Positions 19,939 through 28,604 of a DNA stretch of 64,000 nt are shown here, piece by piece. Under the pieces are notes generated by a model. It had not been told where the DNA came from, made no database searches, and worked only from the letters and a program-made list of their open reading frames with translations. Position 1 is the first letter of the stretch; each line of letters starts with the position of its first letter. A program made the position numbers and the translations under genes. The DNA is from Mesorhizobium sp. SARCC-RB16n (GTDB lineage: Bacteria > Pseudomonadota > Alphaproteobacteria > Rhizobiales > Rhizobiaceae), in assembly GCF_008520305.1 (NCBI RefSeq), contig NZ_ML703264.1, positions 333,966-397,965 on the forward strand. The letters run 5' to 3'.

Positions 19939-21033
19939 TCAGGCCTGTTCGGTGCGCGCCGTGGCGCGCCGGCGGCGCTCGCCCTTCTGGCTCTGCACGA
20001 TGCGCACGCGCTTGACGCGGCGCGGGTCGGCGTCCAGCACATGGAACTCGAAGCCGGGAATGGCCTGCACCACCTCGCCACGCGCCGGCACGCGGCCGAG
20101 CGTGTTGAAGATCATGCCGCCGATGGTGTCGACATATTCGCCATGTTCACCGGCGGCGAAATCCTCGCCGATCATCTTGGCGACCTCGTCGATCTCGGCC
20201 TTGCCGTCGACGATGAACACGCCGTCGCCGGTCTGGGTGATCATCGGCTCATCGTCGTCGTGCTCGTCCTCGATGTCGCCGACCACCATCTCGACAATAT
20301 CCTCGAGCGAGACGAGGCCGTCGGTGCCGCCATATTCATCGATGACCAGCGCCATTTGCGTGCGCGTCGTCTGCATGCGGCCCATCAAGTCCGAGGCAAG
20401 CATCGACGGCGGCACGAACAGGACCTGGCGAATCAGATTGAGCTCTCCGATGGTGCGCGCGAGGTCGACCTGGGCGAGATCGAGAACCGTGGCGACGGGC
20501 GTTTTGCGGGTTGCGCGGCCCTTCCGGACGCGCGCAATCTTGGTGATATGGGCCAGAACGTCGCGGATATGAACCATGCCGCGCGGGTCGTCGAGCGTCT
20601 CGGAATAGACCGGCATGCGGGAATGGCCGGATTGTTCGAACATGCCAAGCAGATCGCCGAGCGTCGTGGCGATCTCGACCGCCTCGATATCGGCGCGCGG
20701 CACCATCACGTCCTCGACGCGCACTTCGCGCAAGCGCAGGATGTTGTTGAGCATGGCCCGCTCGCCAGGCGAGAAGGATTCGACATCGCTCGTCGTCTCG
20801 GCGAGCGCGCCGGCGATCTCCTCGCGCAGGCTGGTGCCGTTGCGTTGCCGGAAAAGGCCCAGCACGCGGTTGAACAGGGAGGGACCGGCAGGCGACGGCT
20901 CGAAGGCGGCGCTGCCGGTGTTGGCAACACCAGGGGTAACGGTACTCGGACTTGATCCCTCTTCCGACGTATCGGAAGCCTCGATCGCACTGCCGGCATC
21001 GGGGCGGGCGGCAGTCTCTGGTTTGTCGTTCAT
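19939..21033 (-). CDS. corC: CBS-domain CorC/hemolysin-family protein
   Basis: A 364-residue protein with an N-terminal variable region, a CBS pair (VMVPRADIEAVEIATTLGDL to DLMGRMQTTRTQMALVIDEYGGTDG, about 110-240) and a C-terminal CorC_HlyC transporter-associated domain (DGVFIVDGKAEIDEVAKMIG, about 255-340). The DUF21 membrane domain of longer relatives is absent, as in E. coli CorC, which is linked to Mg2+/Co2+ efflux. The order ybeY-corC-lnt is conserved widely. The C-terminus is basic. Confidence 0.88.
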   Translation of the reverse strand: MNDKPETAARPDAGSAIEASDTSEEGSSPSTVTPGVANTGSAAFEPSPAGPSLFNRVLGLFRQRNGTSLREEIAGALAETTSDVESFSPGERAMLNNILRLREVRVEDVMVPRADIEAVEIATTLGDLLGMFEQSGHSRMPVYSETLDDPRGMVHIRDVLAHITKIARVRKGRATRKTPVATVLDLAQVDLARTIGELNLIRQVLFVPPSMLASDLMGRMQTTRTQMALVIDEYGGTDGLVSLEDIVEMVVGDIEDEHDDDEPMITQTGDGVFIVDGKAEIDEVAKMIGEDFAAGEHGEYVDTIGGMIFNTLGRVPARGEVVQAIPGFEFHVLDADPRRVKRVRIVQSQKGERRRRATARTEQA

Positions 21034-21060
21034 CGTCGTCCGGTCAATTGATCTTTTTAG

Positions 21061-21567
21061 TTACGCGTAGGGATCGGGAATGGCAAGCCTTGCAAGCGCG
21101 GCGCGCTCGATGGCCTCCATCTCCTCGGCCTCCGCGTCGGTCTCGTGATCATGACCCATCAGATGCAGCAGGCCATGGATCACGAGATGGCAGATATGGT
21201 TCTCCAGCGGCTTGTCTTCCAGTGCCGCTTCGCGCGCCACGGTTTCGGCGGCAAGCACGATGTCGCCGAGCATCGGCGGCAGCGGACCATCTTTCACATG
21301 CGGAAAAGCCGGGAAAGACAAGACGTTGGTGGGCTTGTCCTTGCCGCGCCAGCCGGCATTCAAGGTACGGATATGGGCGTCGTCGGAAAAAACAATGCTG
21401 AGTTCGGAACGACCCGTCACACCGGTCTCGGCAAAGGCTGCGTCAACCGCTCTATCGACCAGCCGCGCCAGGCTTGCTTCCCCGGGCCAGTCGCCTGCTT
21501 CAACCGAGATATCGATCTCGACGGGAACCGAAAGACTCCCGCCGCCGGATGTGTTGTCCTCAGGCAT
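21061..21567 (-). CDS. ybeY: Endoribonuclease YbeY, rRNA maturation factor
   Basis: A 168-residue zinc-dependent RNase for 16S rRNA 3' end processing and 70S quality control. The zinc motif is intact as [18 protein letters not shown], with three histidines. Just before it is the family segment TNVLSFPAF. It is downstream of phoH in the conserved miaB-phoH-ybeY order. In Sinorhizobium meliloti the orthologue affects small-RNA regulation and symbiosis. Confidence 0.95.
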   Translation of the reverse strand: MPEDNTSGGGSLSVPVEIDISVEAGDWPGEASLARLVDRAVDAAFAETGVTGRSELSIVFSDDAHIRTLNAGWRGKDKPTNVLSFPAFPHVKDGPLPPMLGDIVLAAETVAREAALEDKPLENHICHLVIHGLLHLMGHDHETDAEAEEMEAIERAALARLAIPDPYA

Positions 21568-21584
21568 CAGGCCGCATCGTCACA

Positions 21585-22661
21585 TCAATTCTCGGCACCG
21601 AGGCCACGCGCCAGCTTGGCGTCCCGGTCATAAGCCCTGACGATTTCAGCCACCAGCGGATGGCGAACGACATCGACATCGTTGAAGCGCACCGTTACCG
21701 CACCTGCCACACCGTCGAGGACACGCAGGGCTTCGACCAAGCCCGATTTGGTGCTCGGGGGAAGATCGATCTGGGTCGGATCGCCGGTGACGATCATGCG
21801 CGAGTTCTCGCCGAGACGGGTGAGAAACATTTTCATCTGCATCGGCGTGGTGTTCTGCGCCTCGTCGAGAATGACGGCGGCGTGCGCCAGCGTGCGGCCG
21901 CGCATGAAGGCAAGCGGCGCGATTTCTATCACCTCGGCGGCAATCGCACGCTCGACCTTGTCGGCCGGCATCATGTCGTAGAGCGCGTCATAGAGCGGGC
22001 GCAGATACGGATCGACCTTCTCCTTCATGTCGCCCGGCAGGAAGCCCAGCCGTTCGCCGGCCTCGACAGCCGGTCGCGACAAAATGATGCGCTCGACCAT
22101 GCCGCGTTCGAGCAGCATCGCCGCATGCGCCACCGCCAGATAGGTCTTGCCGGTGCCGGCCGGACCGATGCCGAACACCAGTTCCGACCGCTCCAGCGCC
22201 CGCATATAGGCGTCCTGGTTCAGCGAGCGGGCATAGATGGTCTTCTTGCGGGTGGCGATCTGGGCGGCCGAGACCTTGCCCTTCCGCTCCAGCGTCGGCA
22301 GCGTCAGCTGATCGTCGGCGGCAATCGCCATGCGCACGGCGCCATCGACATCGGACTGGCCAATATCGACGCCCTTCTGCAGGATACCATAGAGATTGTC
22401 CAAGGCACGGCGCGCCTGTTCGGCAGCCGAAGCGGACCCTTTTATGGTCAGCTGGTTGCCGCGCGAGCGGATGTCGACGCCGAGCTTCTGCTCGAGCCGG
22501 GCCAGGTTTTCATCGAATTGGCCGTAAAGGGCGCTGGCAAGCTTGTTGTTGTCGAAAGTCAGAACGATGTGCGCCATGTCAGAAGCCCCGGATGCTGGTA
22601 CCGGGGGCAGATTCTTCAGCTCCGCTGCGCTCAACCGTCTCTCCTCATCTGCCGAGACCAT
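21585..22661 (-). CDS. phoH: PhoH-family ATPase (YbeZ)
   Basis: A 358-residue P-loop NTPase, partner of YbeY in RNA metabolism. Walker A is GPAGTGKTYLAVAHAA (about 165). Walker B with the following asparagine is AHAAVILDEAQNTTPMQMKM, and the sensor is TGDPTQIDLP. The N-terminal part (about 30-100) is KH-like. The start at 22661 overlaps the miaB stop by one base (TGATG), which favours it over the internal ATG at 22577. Confidence 0.93.
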   Translation of the reverse strand: MVSADEERRLSAAELKNLPPVPASGASDMAHIVLTFDNNKLASALYGQFDENLARLEQKLGVDIRSRGNQLTIKGSASAAEQARRALDNLYGILQKGVDIGQSDVDGAVRMAIAADDQLTLPTLERKGKVSAAQIATRKKTIYARSLNQDAYMRALERSELVFGIGPAGTGKTYLAVAHAAMLLERGMVERIILSRPAVEAGERLGFLPGDMKEKVDPYLRPLYDALYDMMPADKVERAIAAEVIEIAPLAFMRGRTLAHAAVILDEAQNTTPMQMKMFLTRLGENSRMIVTGDPTQIDLPPSTKSGLVEALRVLDGVAGAVTVRFNDVDVVRHPLVAEIVRAYDRDAKLARGLGAEN

Positions 22662-24070
22662 CAGGCCAATTCGGCGAACAGGCTGTTGTAGCCCGTCTTC
22701 GTGATTCGCACCTTGATAATGTCACCGATTTCGCCGGCCTTTTCATCAACAATAACCGGCTGCAGCCAAGGCGAGCGGCCGACCTTCTGGCCGGCCTGAC
22801 GGCCAGGTTTCTCGATCAGCGTATCTATGGTGCTGCCGACCAAACTCAAGCCGAAATCCTGCTGTTGTTTCAACAGCAGTGCCTGCAGGCGCTGCAAGCG
22901 CTCGTCCTTGACCGTTTCCGGCATGTGATCGGTCATGTCGGCGCCCGGTGTGCCGGGCCGCGGCGAATATTTGAACGAAAACGCCGAGGCGTAATTCACC
23001 TGGCGCACCAGTTCCATGGTCGCTTCGAAATCGGTTTCCGTCTCGCCGGGAAAGCCGACGATGAAGTCGCCCGACAGCGCGATGTCGGGGCGGGCGGCCC
23101 GTATGCGATCGAGCAGCGCCAGATAATCCCTCGCCGTATGCCTGCGGTTCATCGCCTTCAGAATGCGATCCGACCCTGATTGCACCGGCAGATGCAGATA
23201 GGGCATCAGCGACGGCAGGTCGCGGTGCGCGGCGATCAGTTCGTCGTCCATGTCGCGCGGATGGCTGGTGGTATAGCGCAGCCGCGCCAGGCCGGGGATT
23301 TCAGACAACCTGAACAGCAGGCGGCCGAGACCCCATTCCTGACCGTTCTCGCCCTCGCCATGCCAGGCGTTGACGTTCTGACCGAGCAGTGTCACCTCGC
23401 GCACCCCGGCTTCGGCCAGGCGCTCGGCCTCCGCGACGATCTGCGCCACCGGCCGCGACACTTCCGAGCCTCTCGTATAGGGCACGACGCAGAAGGTGCA
23501 GAATTTGTCGCAGCCTTCCTGGACGGTGAGGAAGGCGGTGACGCCGCGCTTGATCACCTCGGCACGCTTCGGCTGCGGCAGGTGTTCGAACTTGTCCTCG
23601 ATGGCGTATTCGGTCTCGACGATCTTCTCGCCACCGCGCACTCTCGCCAGGACGTCGGGCAGACGGTGATAGGTCTGAGGCCCGATGACCAGATCGACGG
23701 CCGGCGAACGGCGGATGATCTCGGCGCCCTCGGCCTGCGCCACGCAGCCGGCGACGCCGATCAGCATCTCTCGGCCGGCATTGGCGCGTTCCGCCTTCAT
23801 GTCGCGGATGCGGCCGAGTTCGGAATAGACCTTTTCGGCGGCTTTTTCCCTGATGTGGCAGGTGTTGAGCAGCACCAGATCGGCCTCGCCGATGGCAGCG
23901 GTCGCGGTGTAACCGTCGGCGGCCAGCGCGTCGGTCATGCGCTGTGAATCATAGACGTTCATCTGGCAGCCATAGGTCTTGATGAAGACCTTCCTCGCTG
24001 CCGTGGCACGCAACGCCGGCTGTCCGGCCACCGTGCCGATCTCGTCGCTTTCAATCGTGTTCAAGTCCAT
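22661..24070 (-). CDS. miaB: tRNA-2-methylthio-N6-dimethylallyladenosine synthase
   Basis: A radical-SAM methylthiotransferase modifying A37 of tRNAs that read UNN codons. The 469-residue protein has an N-terminal UPF0004 domain with three cysteines ([15 protein letters not shown] and others). The radical-SAM cluster motif is [15 protein letters not shown], and a C-terminal TRAM domain follows. ATG 24070 ([10 protein letters not shown]) is chosen over a longer frame with unrelated N-terminal residues. It is translationally coupled to phoH. Confidence 0.96.
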   Translation of the reverse strand: MDLNTIESDEIGTVAGQPALRATAARKVFIKTYGCQMNVYDSQRMTDALAADGYTATAAIGEADLVLLNTCHIREKAAEKVYSELGRIRDMKAERANAGREMLIGVAGCVAQAEGAEIIRRSPAVDLVIGPQTYHRLPDVLARVRGGEKIVETEYAIEDKFEHLPQPKRAEVIKRGVTAFLTVQEGCDKFCTFCVVPYTRGSEVSRPVAQIVAEAERLAEAGVREVTLLGQNVNAWHGEGENGQEWGLGRLLFRLSEIPGLARLRYTTSHPRDMDDELIAAHRDLPSLMPYLHLPVQSGSDRILKAMNRRHTARDYLALLDRIRAARPDIALSGDFIVGFPGETETDFEATMELVRQVNYASAFSFKYSPRPGTPGADMTDHMPETVKDERLQRLQALLLKQQQDFGLSLVGSTIDTLIEKPGRQAGQKVGRSPWLQPVIVDEKAGEIGDIIKVRITKTGYNSLFAELA

Positions 24071-24145
24071 CCGGCGGCTTCTAACGCCTTTCCGTGACAA
24101 AAAACAGACGATTCTCGGCATGCGTCAGCTGGCGCATGCGGACGA

Positions 24146-24946
24146 CTAACGGCTCGGGAGCGGATCGGCGAGGGCGGCCTGCATCATCTCGCGTACTCGG
24201 CTTTCCATCAGCCTCGACGTTTCCTTGCGGTTGGAGCCCTTGGAGAAGGCGATCGGTTCGCCGAAATGCACCTCGACGTCGAGCGCGCCCTCGGCCATCA
24301 GCACCTTGAGATGCGGCATCAGGTCCTCGTCGCCGATCCAGGCGGCGATCGGGCGGTGGCGGCGGCCAAGCGGCACGCCGTGCAGGCGCGTATAGGCGAT
24401 CGCAACCGGCTGGATGAACACTTCCTGCGCGGCACCTTCCGAGATCGCCATCGAGGCAGCGCCGAACAGCGTGCTCTTGAAGGGCAGCACGACATTGCCG
24501 TCGCCGGTCGACCCCTCGGCGAACAGCACCATGGCGTCGCCCTTGGCCATACGATTGGCGATCTCGCTGACCTGGTCGCCCGAGGAGCGCTTGCGCTCGC
24601 GCTCGATGAAGACGGTGCGCTGCAGCTTCGACAGCATGCCGATCAGCGGCCAGCCTTCCATGTCGGCTCGGGCGATGAACTTCACATCGGCAAAAGAGCC
24701 CAGCACCATGATATCGGTCCAGGAGATGTGGTTCGAGGCCACCAGCAAGGGACGTTTGGTCGACAGCGTTCCCCTGACATGAATGCGCATGCCGAGCGCC
24801 CGGATGATCAACCTGTGCCAGATCTTGAGGATGACGGTTTCCGGCCACCAGCCGGTTTTCATCGACAGGATCTGCAGCGGCGCGAAAACCAGCGACCCAG
24901 CGACGACAAGGCCCAGCGCCAGGAAAATCCTGATTTTTCCGATCAT
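24146..24946 (-). CDS. olsA: 1-acyl-glycerol-3-phosphate acyltransferase family protein, OlsA-like
   Basis: A 266-residue PlsC-domain acyltransferase with an N-terminal membrane helix. The catalytic HX4D motif is NHISWTD (near residue 73), the acyl-acceptor block is FIERERKR, and FAEGSTGDG corresponds to the EGT motif. In Sinorhizobium the plsC homologue next to miaB is OlsA, which finishes ornithine lipid by O-acylating lyso-ornithine lipid. The position here supports that role, but true PlsC, which makes phosphatidic acid, cannot be excluded by motifs. rimI is the upstream neighbour. Confidence 0.75.
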   Translation of the reverse strand: MIGKIRIFLALGLVVAGSLVFAPLQILSMKTGWWPETVILKIWHRLIIRALGMRIHVRGTLSTKRPLLVASNHISWTDIMVLGSFADVKFIARADMEGWPLIGMLSKLQRTVFIERERKRSSGDQVSEIANRMAKGDAMVLFAEGSTGDGNVVLPFKSTLFGAASMAISEGAAQEVFIQPVAIAYTRLHGVPLGRRHRPIAAWIGDEDLMPHLKVLMAEGALDVEVHFGEPIAFSKGSNRKETSRLMESRVREMMQAALADPLPSR

Positions 24947-24973
24947 ATGTCCTGACCCTAGCCCGGCATCTCG

Positions 24974-25468
24974 CTAGCGAAGATCGCGGCGCATGACAAG
25001 CGCGCCGGTCGGCCCGCGATCGGGCGACTTGTAGTAATCCGGGCGCTTGCCGACTTCCCGAAAACCCAGCCGACGATAGAGGGCGATGGCGGCGGTATTG
25101 GTCTCATCGACCTCGAGGAACAAGGCTTCGGCACGCTGCGAATGCAGTTCGCGCAGCACTGCATCCATCAACTGCCAGCCCAACCCCTGGCGGCGATGCG
25201 ACCGTGTCACCGCGATGGTCAGGATTTCCCCCTCGCCCGCGGCCAGCCGGGCGAGCACGAAGCCAACAGGCGGCTTGGCGCCCTGCCCGGTTTCGCGCGC
25301 GGCATAACCGAACACGGTGTCCTGTTCGAGCAAGGCTGCGAACTCACCGTCGGTCCATGGGCGGACAAAATCCTCGCGGTGTAGCACCGACACCGCGGGG
25401 CTGTCGGTCACCTTGAGTGGCTCGAGCGCGTAGTCCCGGCGACGCGATTGGAGAAAAGGTATGCGCAT
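24974..25468 (-). CDS. rimI: Ribosomal protein S18 alanine N-acetyltransferase-like GNAT protein
   Basis: A 164-residue GNAT acetyltransferase. The acetyl-CoA loop is HRRQGLGWQLMDAVL and the C-terminal signature NTAAIALYRRLGFREVGKR is typical of RimI. ATG 25468 (MRIPFLQSRRRDY) begins the conserved part; the frame further upstream runs into the RIME-like repeat. It follows tsaB, the usual partner order tsaB-rimI. Confidence 0.88.
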   Translation of the reverse strand: MRIPFLQSRRRDYALEPLKVTDSPAVSVLHREDFVRPWTDGEFAALLEQDTVFGYAARETGQGAKPPVGFVLARLAAGEGEILTIAVTRSHRRQGLGWQLMDAVLRELHSQRAEALFLEVDETNTAAIALYRRLGFREVGKRPDYYKSPDRGPTGALVMRRDLR

Positions 25469-25488
25469 TAATTCTCGTTTTCTCGCCT

Positions 25489-25579
25489 GACCATGATCTG
25501 TGGACAAACGGGACCGTTTGTCCGCGAAAACCGGCTTCCACTTTTCGCTAACGCGGTCCTTCGGTTCGGGGTCATGGTC
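25489..25579. repeat. RIME-like intergenic palindromic repeat
   Basis: The outer arms gaccatga and tcatggtc bound a 91-base unit in the rimI-tsaB gap. Inside lies a perfect 10+10 inverted repeat, ggacaaacgg (25502-25511) with ccgtttgtcc (25514-25523), and an AAACCGGCTTCCACTTTTCG block typical of rhizobial intergenic mosaic elements. The tsaB stop codon (25574-25572) falls inside its right border. Confidence 0.7.
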
Positions 25580-26249
25580 TTTGCCTCGAAAGTATAAACC
25601 CGGCCTGCGGCTTGGCATCCGCGCCGCGCAGATAGAGCGGCTTCGGCCTTTCGCCCTGACCTTTTGCGGCAGCCAGCCAGGCGTAGGTCAGAATGTCGGC
25701 GGTGGCCGTCCGAGGCCCGATGTCGAAGATGCGGCCGGCGGCTTCGGCGATCAGCGTCGCTGCCGTACCGGCGAGCACCGCTGAACGCCCCGACGCCATG
25801 GCCACTGCGTTCGCAAGTGTGGTCACCGCCGGACCGTAAGTCAAACCTGACGTTTCATCATAAAGTGCGGCATGGATTTCCTCGCGTCCGGCATCGAGCG
25901 CCGCCAGCACGGGACGGCCCGGAAAGGCGATAGCCGCCTCGGCCGCCAGCGCCTCGAGGGTCGTCACCCCGATTGCCGGTACCTTGAGCGCCAGCGCCAG
26001 GCCGCGCGCGGTCGACACACCGACGCGCAGGCCGGTGAAGGAGCCGGGGCCGACGGAGACGGCAATGGCGCCAAGGCCGACGTAGCCGGTCGCGCCGGCC
26101 TTCAGCGCATCGGCGATGACGGCCATCAGGTGTTCTGCATGGCCTTTGCCCAGATCGAGCACCGAACGGCCGAGCTCCCGCCCCACCGCCGCGTCGTAGA
26201 CGCAGGCGGCGCAGAGGCTGGCGGCACAGTCGATGGCGAGAACTTTCAT
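25572..26249 (-). CDS. tsaB: tRNA threonylcarbamoyladenosine biosynthesis protein TsaB
   Basis: A 225-residue ASKHA-fold protein that scaffolds TsaD in t6A37 synthesis. It starts MKVLAIDCAASLCAACVYD. It has the family block GHAEHLMAVIADAL and the diagnostic VSVGPGSFTGLRVGVSTARG. ATG 26249 is the start; the much longer open frame upstream is discarded. The stop lies within the RIME-like repeat. Confidence 0.94.
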   Translation of the reverse strand: MKVLAIDCAASLCAACVYDAAVGRELGRSVLDLGKGHAEHLMAVIADALKAGATGYVGLGAIAVSVGPGSFTGLRVGVSTARGLALALKVPAIGVTTLEALAAEAAIAFPGRPVLAALDAGREEIHAALYDETSGLTYGPAVTTLANAVAMASGRSAVLAGTAATLIAEAAGRIFDIGPRTATADILTYAWLAAAKGQGERPKPLYLRGADAKPQAGFILSRQRP

Positions 26250-26356
26250 GAAACGACCGGTTCGAGAAACAATTCCCTGTGCCCGCCATGGCGCGCAACC
26301 GCAAGGGTATAGTGCATAATTTGTTAAGCGGCTTCGGTTTGGCCTGGCAGAAGAGC

Positions 26357-27463
26357 TTATGCCACCTGCTCTATGCGCAGCATGTGATTGTCCCAGACAT
26401 AGTCCGGCTCCGACCGCGTTGCACCGCCGCCCTCGATGATCTCGCCGGCGCCCGTTGTGGCCATGAAACCGGCCCCGTCGGGCGCCACGCCGCAGACCTC
26501 GACCAGCGCGCTGGAGGAGACGACCCCGCCGCTGCCCGCATCGATCACGACCAGCGAATTGCCTTCCGGCGAGGAGACTGCAACGGTACCGGCAACAGGA
26601 TTGGCGGCGACCGAGCCGATATAGTTGCGGAAACCGGACAGCACATCCCGCGGCATGTCGAGCAAAGCCAGTTCCTTGCCCCGCGCGGCACGGCCGACCA
26701 GCAGCGGACGATCGGTGCCGGGACCCCGGTACTGGCAACCGAACCAGACGGCGCCGGTCTGGTCGGCATCCATGTGGCGGATCGACAGCTGGTGCAATGC
26801 AGCCGGCAATTCGTGCTTTTCGATCAGGTCGCCAGAGACACGGTCGACAAGCACATAGGAGGGTTTCATGGTGGCAATGTTGAGCTCGGCGCGGCCATAA
26901 TCGGGATGGGTCTCGATGCCGCCATTGGCGACCGCGATCGTCCTGCCGTCACCCAGCAGCAGAAGTTCGTGCGGACCCATGCCGTAGGTCGGGAATTCGC
27001 CGATGCGATTGAATTTTGCCCGCGCATCGTAGACGCCGACGACGCCGGCCGCGTTGTCGAAATCGTTCTCGGTGGCGTAGAGCAACGCGCCGTCAGGCGA
27101 GAACACCCCGTGGCCGAAGAAATGCCGGCCGGTGATGCTGGCAATGGTCTGCGGGGCATTGCGCCCGGTATGACCGAAAACGACGGCGAATGTGCCGGGC
27201 TGGCGGGCGAAGACCACCGAACGCTTCGATATGGGATCGAAGGTGACATCATGGCCGCGATCGGGCAGGTCGATGGCATGCAGAAGCTTGCCGGCCTCGG
27301 ACAAGATGGCAGCGCCAAAGCTACCGTCGCGCTTGACGAATGCGGTGGCGAACACGGCATCGGCCGCGAGCGTGTTCGCCCAAGCTGACGGCGTCATGGC
27401 AGCGGCAAAGCTTGCACCTGCCGCTTTAAGGAAATCGCGGCGGTCGATGAGCGGCGTTTTCAA
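26357..27463 (-). CDS. Tat-exported DUF1513 beta-propeller-like protein
   Basis: A 368-residue periplasmic protein of unknown function (DUF1513). The N-terminus has a twin-arginine signal, DRRDFLKAAGASFAAAM. The rest looks like a seven-bladed propeller with repeated blade edges (VFARQPGTFAVVFG, HGVFSPDGALLYATEND, PHELLLLGDGRTIAVANGGI, HQLSIRHMDADQTGAVWFG). The start is a TTG at 27463, with AAGGAG 8 bases upstream; no ATG fits. It is the last gene of the iron island, after the second imelysin. Tat export implies folding or cofactor insertion in the cytoplasm. DUF1513 genes commonly accompany imelysin and di-heme oxidoreductase genes in alphaproteobacteria. Confidence 0.82.
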   Translation of the reverse strand: MKTPLIDRRDFLKAAGASFAAAMTPSAWANTLAADAVFATAFVKRDGSFGAAILSEAGKLLHAIDLPDRGHDVTFDPISKRSVVFARQPGTFAVVFGHTGRNAPQTIASITGRHFFGHGVFSPDGALLYATENDFDNAAGVVGVYDARAKFNRIGEFPTYGMGPHELLLLGDGRTIAVANGGIETHPDYGRAELNIATMKPSYVLVDRVSGDLIEKHELPAALHQLSIRHMDADQTGAVWFGCQYRGPGTDRPLLVGRAARGKELALLDMPRDVLSGFRNYIGSVAANPVAGTVAVSSPEGNSLVVIDAGSGGVVSSSALVEVCGVAPDGAGFMATTGAGEIIEGGGATRSEPDYVWDNHMLRIEQVA

Positions 27464-27479
27464 GGTCAGTTCTCCTTTC

Positions 27480-27526
27480 GAGCATGATCTTTCCCAAAAA
27501 GTCTGTAACTTTTCGGGATCATGCTC
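27480..27526. repeat. Short RIME-like palindrome
   Basis: gagcatgatc (27480-27489) and gatcatgctc (27517-27526) are perfect inverted arms around AAAAAG..ACTTTTCGG, the half-unit of the rhizobial intergenic mosaic element. It fills the gap between the imelysin stop and the DUF1513 start. The imelysin stop codon (27527-27525) is at its border. Confidence 0.72.
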
Positions 27527-28604
27527 AGTCCCCATCCAGCGACGAGAAGCCGGCGGTCAGGCCGAATTCGGCGGTCAGCCTGGTGCCGATCAGGGTCGAC
27601 AGGCTGGAGGTGATCAGGGCGAAATGCTCGAGTTTTTCGCGCAGCGCCGGATCGGCGAGCGCCTTGTCGATCGGGCCATGGACGGCCTTGGCGGTCGCGA
27701 CGCCGTTGACCAGCTGGATGTGGATCGATTCCGCCATCCAGCGCGCATCCGGCGACAGCGCATCGCCAAGCTTCGACACCTGGAACAGCGCATCGATGCC
27801 GGCCAGATTTCCAGCCAGCGCATTGGCGGTGTTTTGCGAGCGCCAGTAGATCGCCTGTTTTGGCTTGTCGGCGTCGGGCTTGGCGCCCAGAAAACCCTTC
27901 AGGCGCACATCGCGGACCATTTCCAGCTCGTTGATGAAGACACCGACCAGTTCGGTGACCGCCTCGTTGCCATCACGATAGAGCGCATTTTGCGGCCCCG
28001 GATTGGCCCACAGTGCCGCGAAGCCGTCCGGTTTGTTCCAGGCGGCGCTGACGTCCGCGGCGATGGTTTCGATGTTGCCGGCAACGGATGCGCCATAAGC
28101 GCAGCGATAGGATTCGTCCTTGCCCGTCAAGGCATCGGCGCCGTCGCCGTAAAGCACGAATTCCAGTGCGCCGAGTCCCTGCATGGCAACGCTCTTGCCG
28201 GCAAGCTGAACAGAATCGGTGGCGGCTGGATCTTTCTCCGACAGCGCCGCCTGCACCTGTTTCAGACCGATGCTCTTGCGGTCCGGCCAGAACAGCATGC
28301 GCTCCAGCCTGTTGTTCTCCTTGATCGGCCCGAAACCGATGATCTCGGCCGATGACCAGGCATAGACGGTAGCCGAAAACGCAGCCCGCGCGGCTTCGAG
28401 GTTCGCTTGCGAGGGTGCCTCGCAGAGCTTGTGCATCGCCTTCGCTAGGGCTTCCGCATGCTGGTGCAGGCCGTTATATGCCGGGCGGACAAAGCCGTCG
28501 ATAGCGCGCTGGATGACGTCAGAGGCTTTCACCGCGGCCGATGCGGGCAAGGCGCCCAGCAGAGCCAGCGGAAGAATGAGGACCAGCGCGAAACGCTTCG
28601 GCAT
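27525..28604 (-). CDS. Imelysin-family (peptidase M75-like) periplasmic protein
   Basis: A 359-residue protein with a Sec signal (MPKRFALVLILPLALLGALP, cleavage near SAA). It has the two four-helix bundle halves of the imelysin/EfeO-type fold. The hallmark GxHxxE motif of the family is altered: GLGALEFVLYG has Gly where His is expected. The N-terminal part keeps AWSSAEIIGFGPIKENNR and RLERMLFWPDRKS. Its ATG overlaps the stop of the di-heme oxidoreductase (TGATG). Imelysins act in iron acquisition or handling outside the cytoplasm; protease activity is doubtful for most members. Confidence 0.88.
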   Translation of the reverse strand: MPKRFALVLILPLALLGALPASAAVKASDVIQRAIDGFVRPAYNGLHQHAEALAKAMHKLCEAPSQANLEAARAAFSATVYAWSSAEIIGFGPIKENNRLERMLFWPDRKSIGLKQVQAALSEKDPAATDSVQLAGKSVAMQGLGALEFVLYGDGADALTGKDESYRCAYGASVAGNIETIAADVSAAWNKPDGFAALWANPGPQNALYRDGNEAVTELVGVFINELEMVRDVRLKGFLGAKPDADKPKQAIYWRSQNTANALAGNLAGIDALFQVSKLGDALSPDARWMAESIHIQLVNGVATAKAVHGPIDKALADPALREKLEHFALITSSLSTLIGTRLTAEFGLTAGFSSLDGD

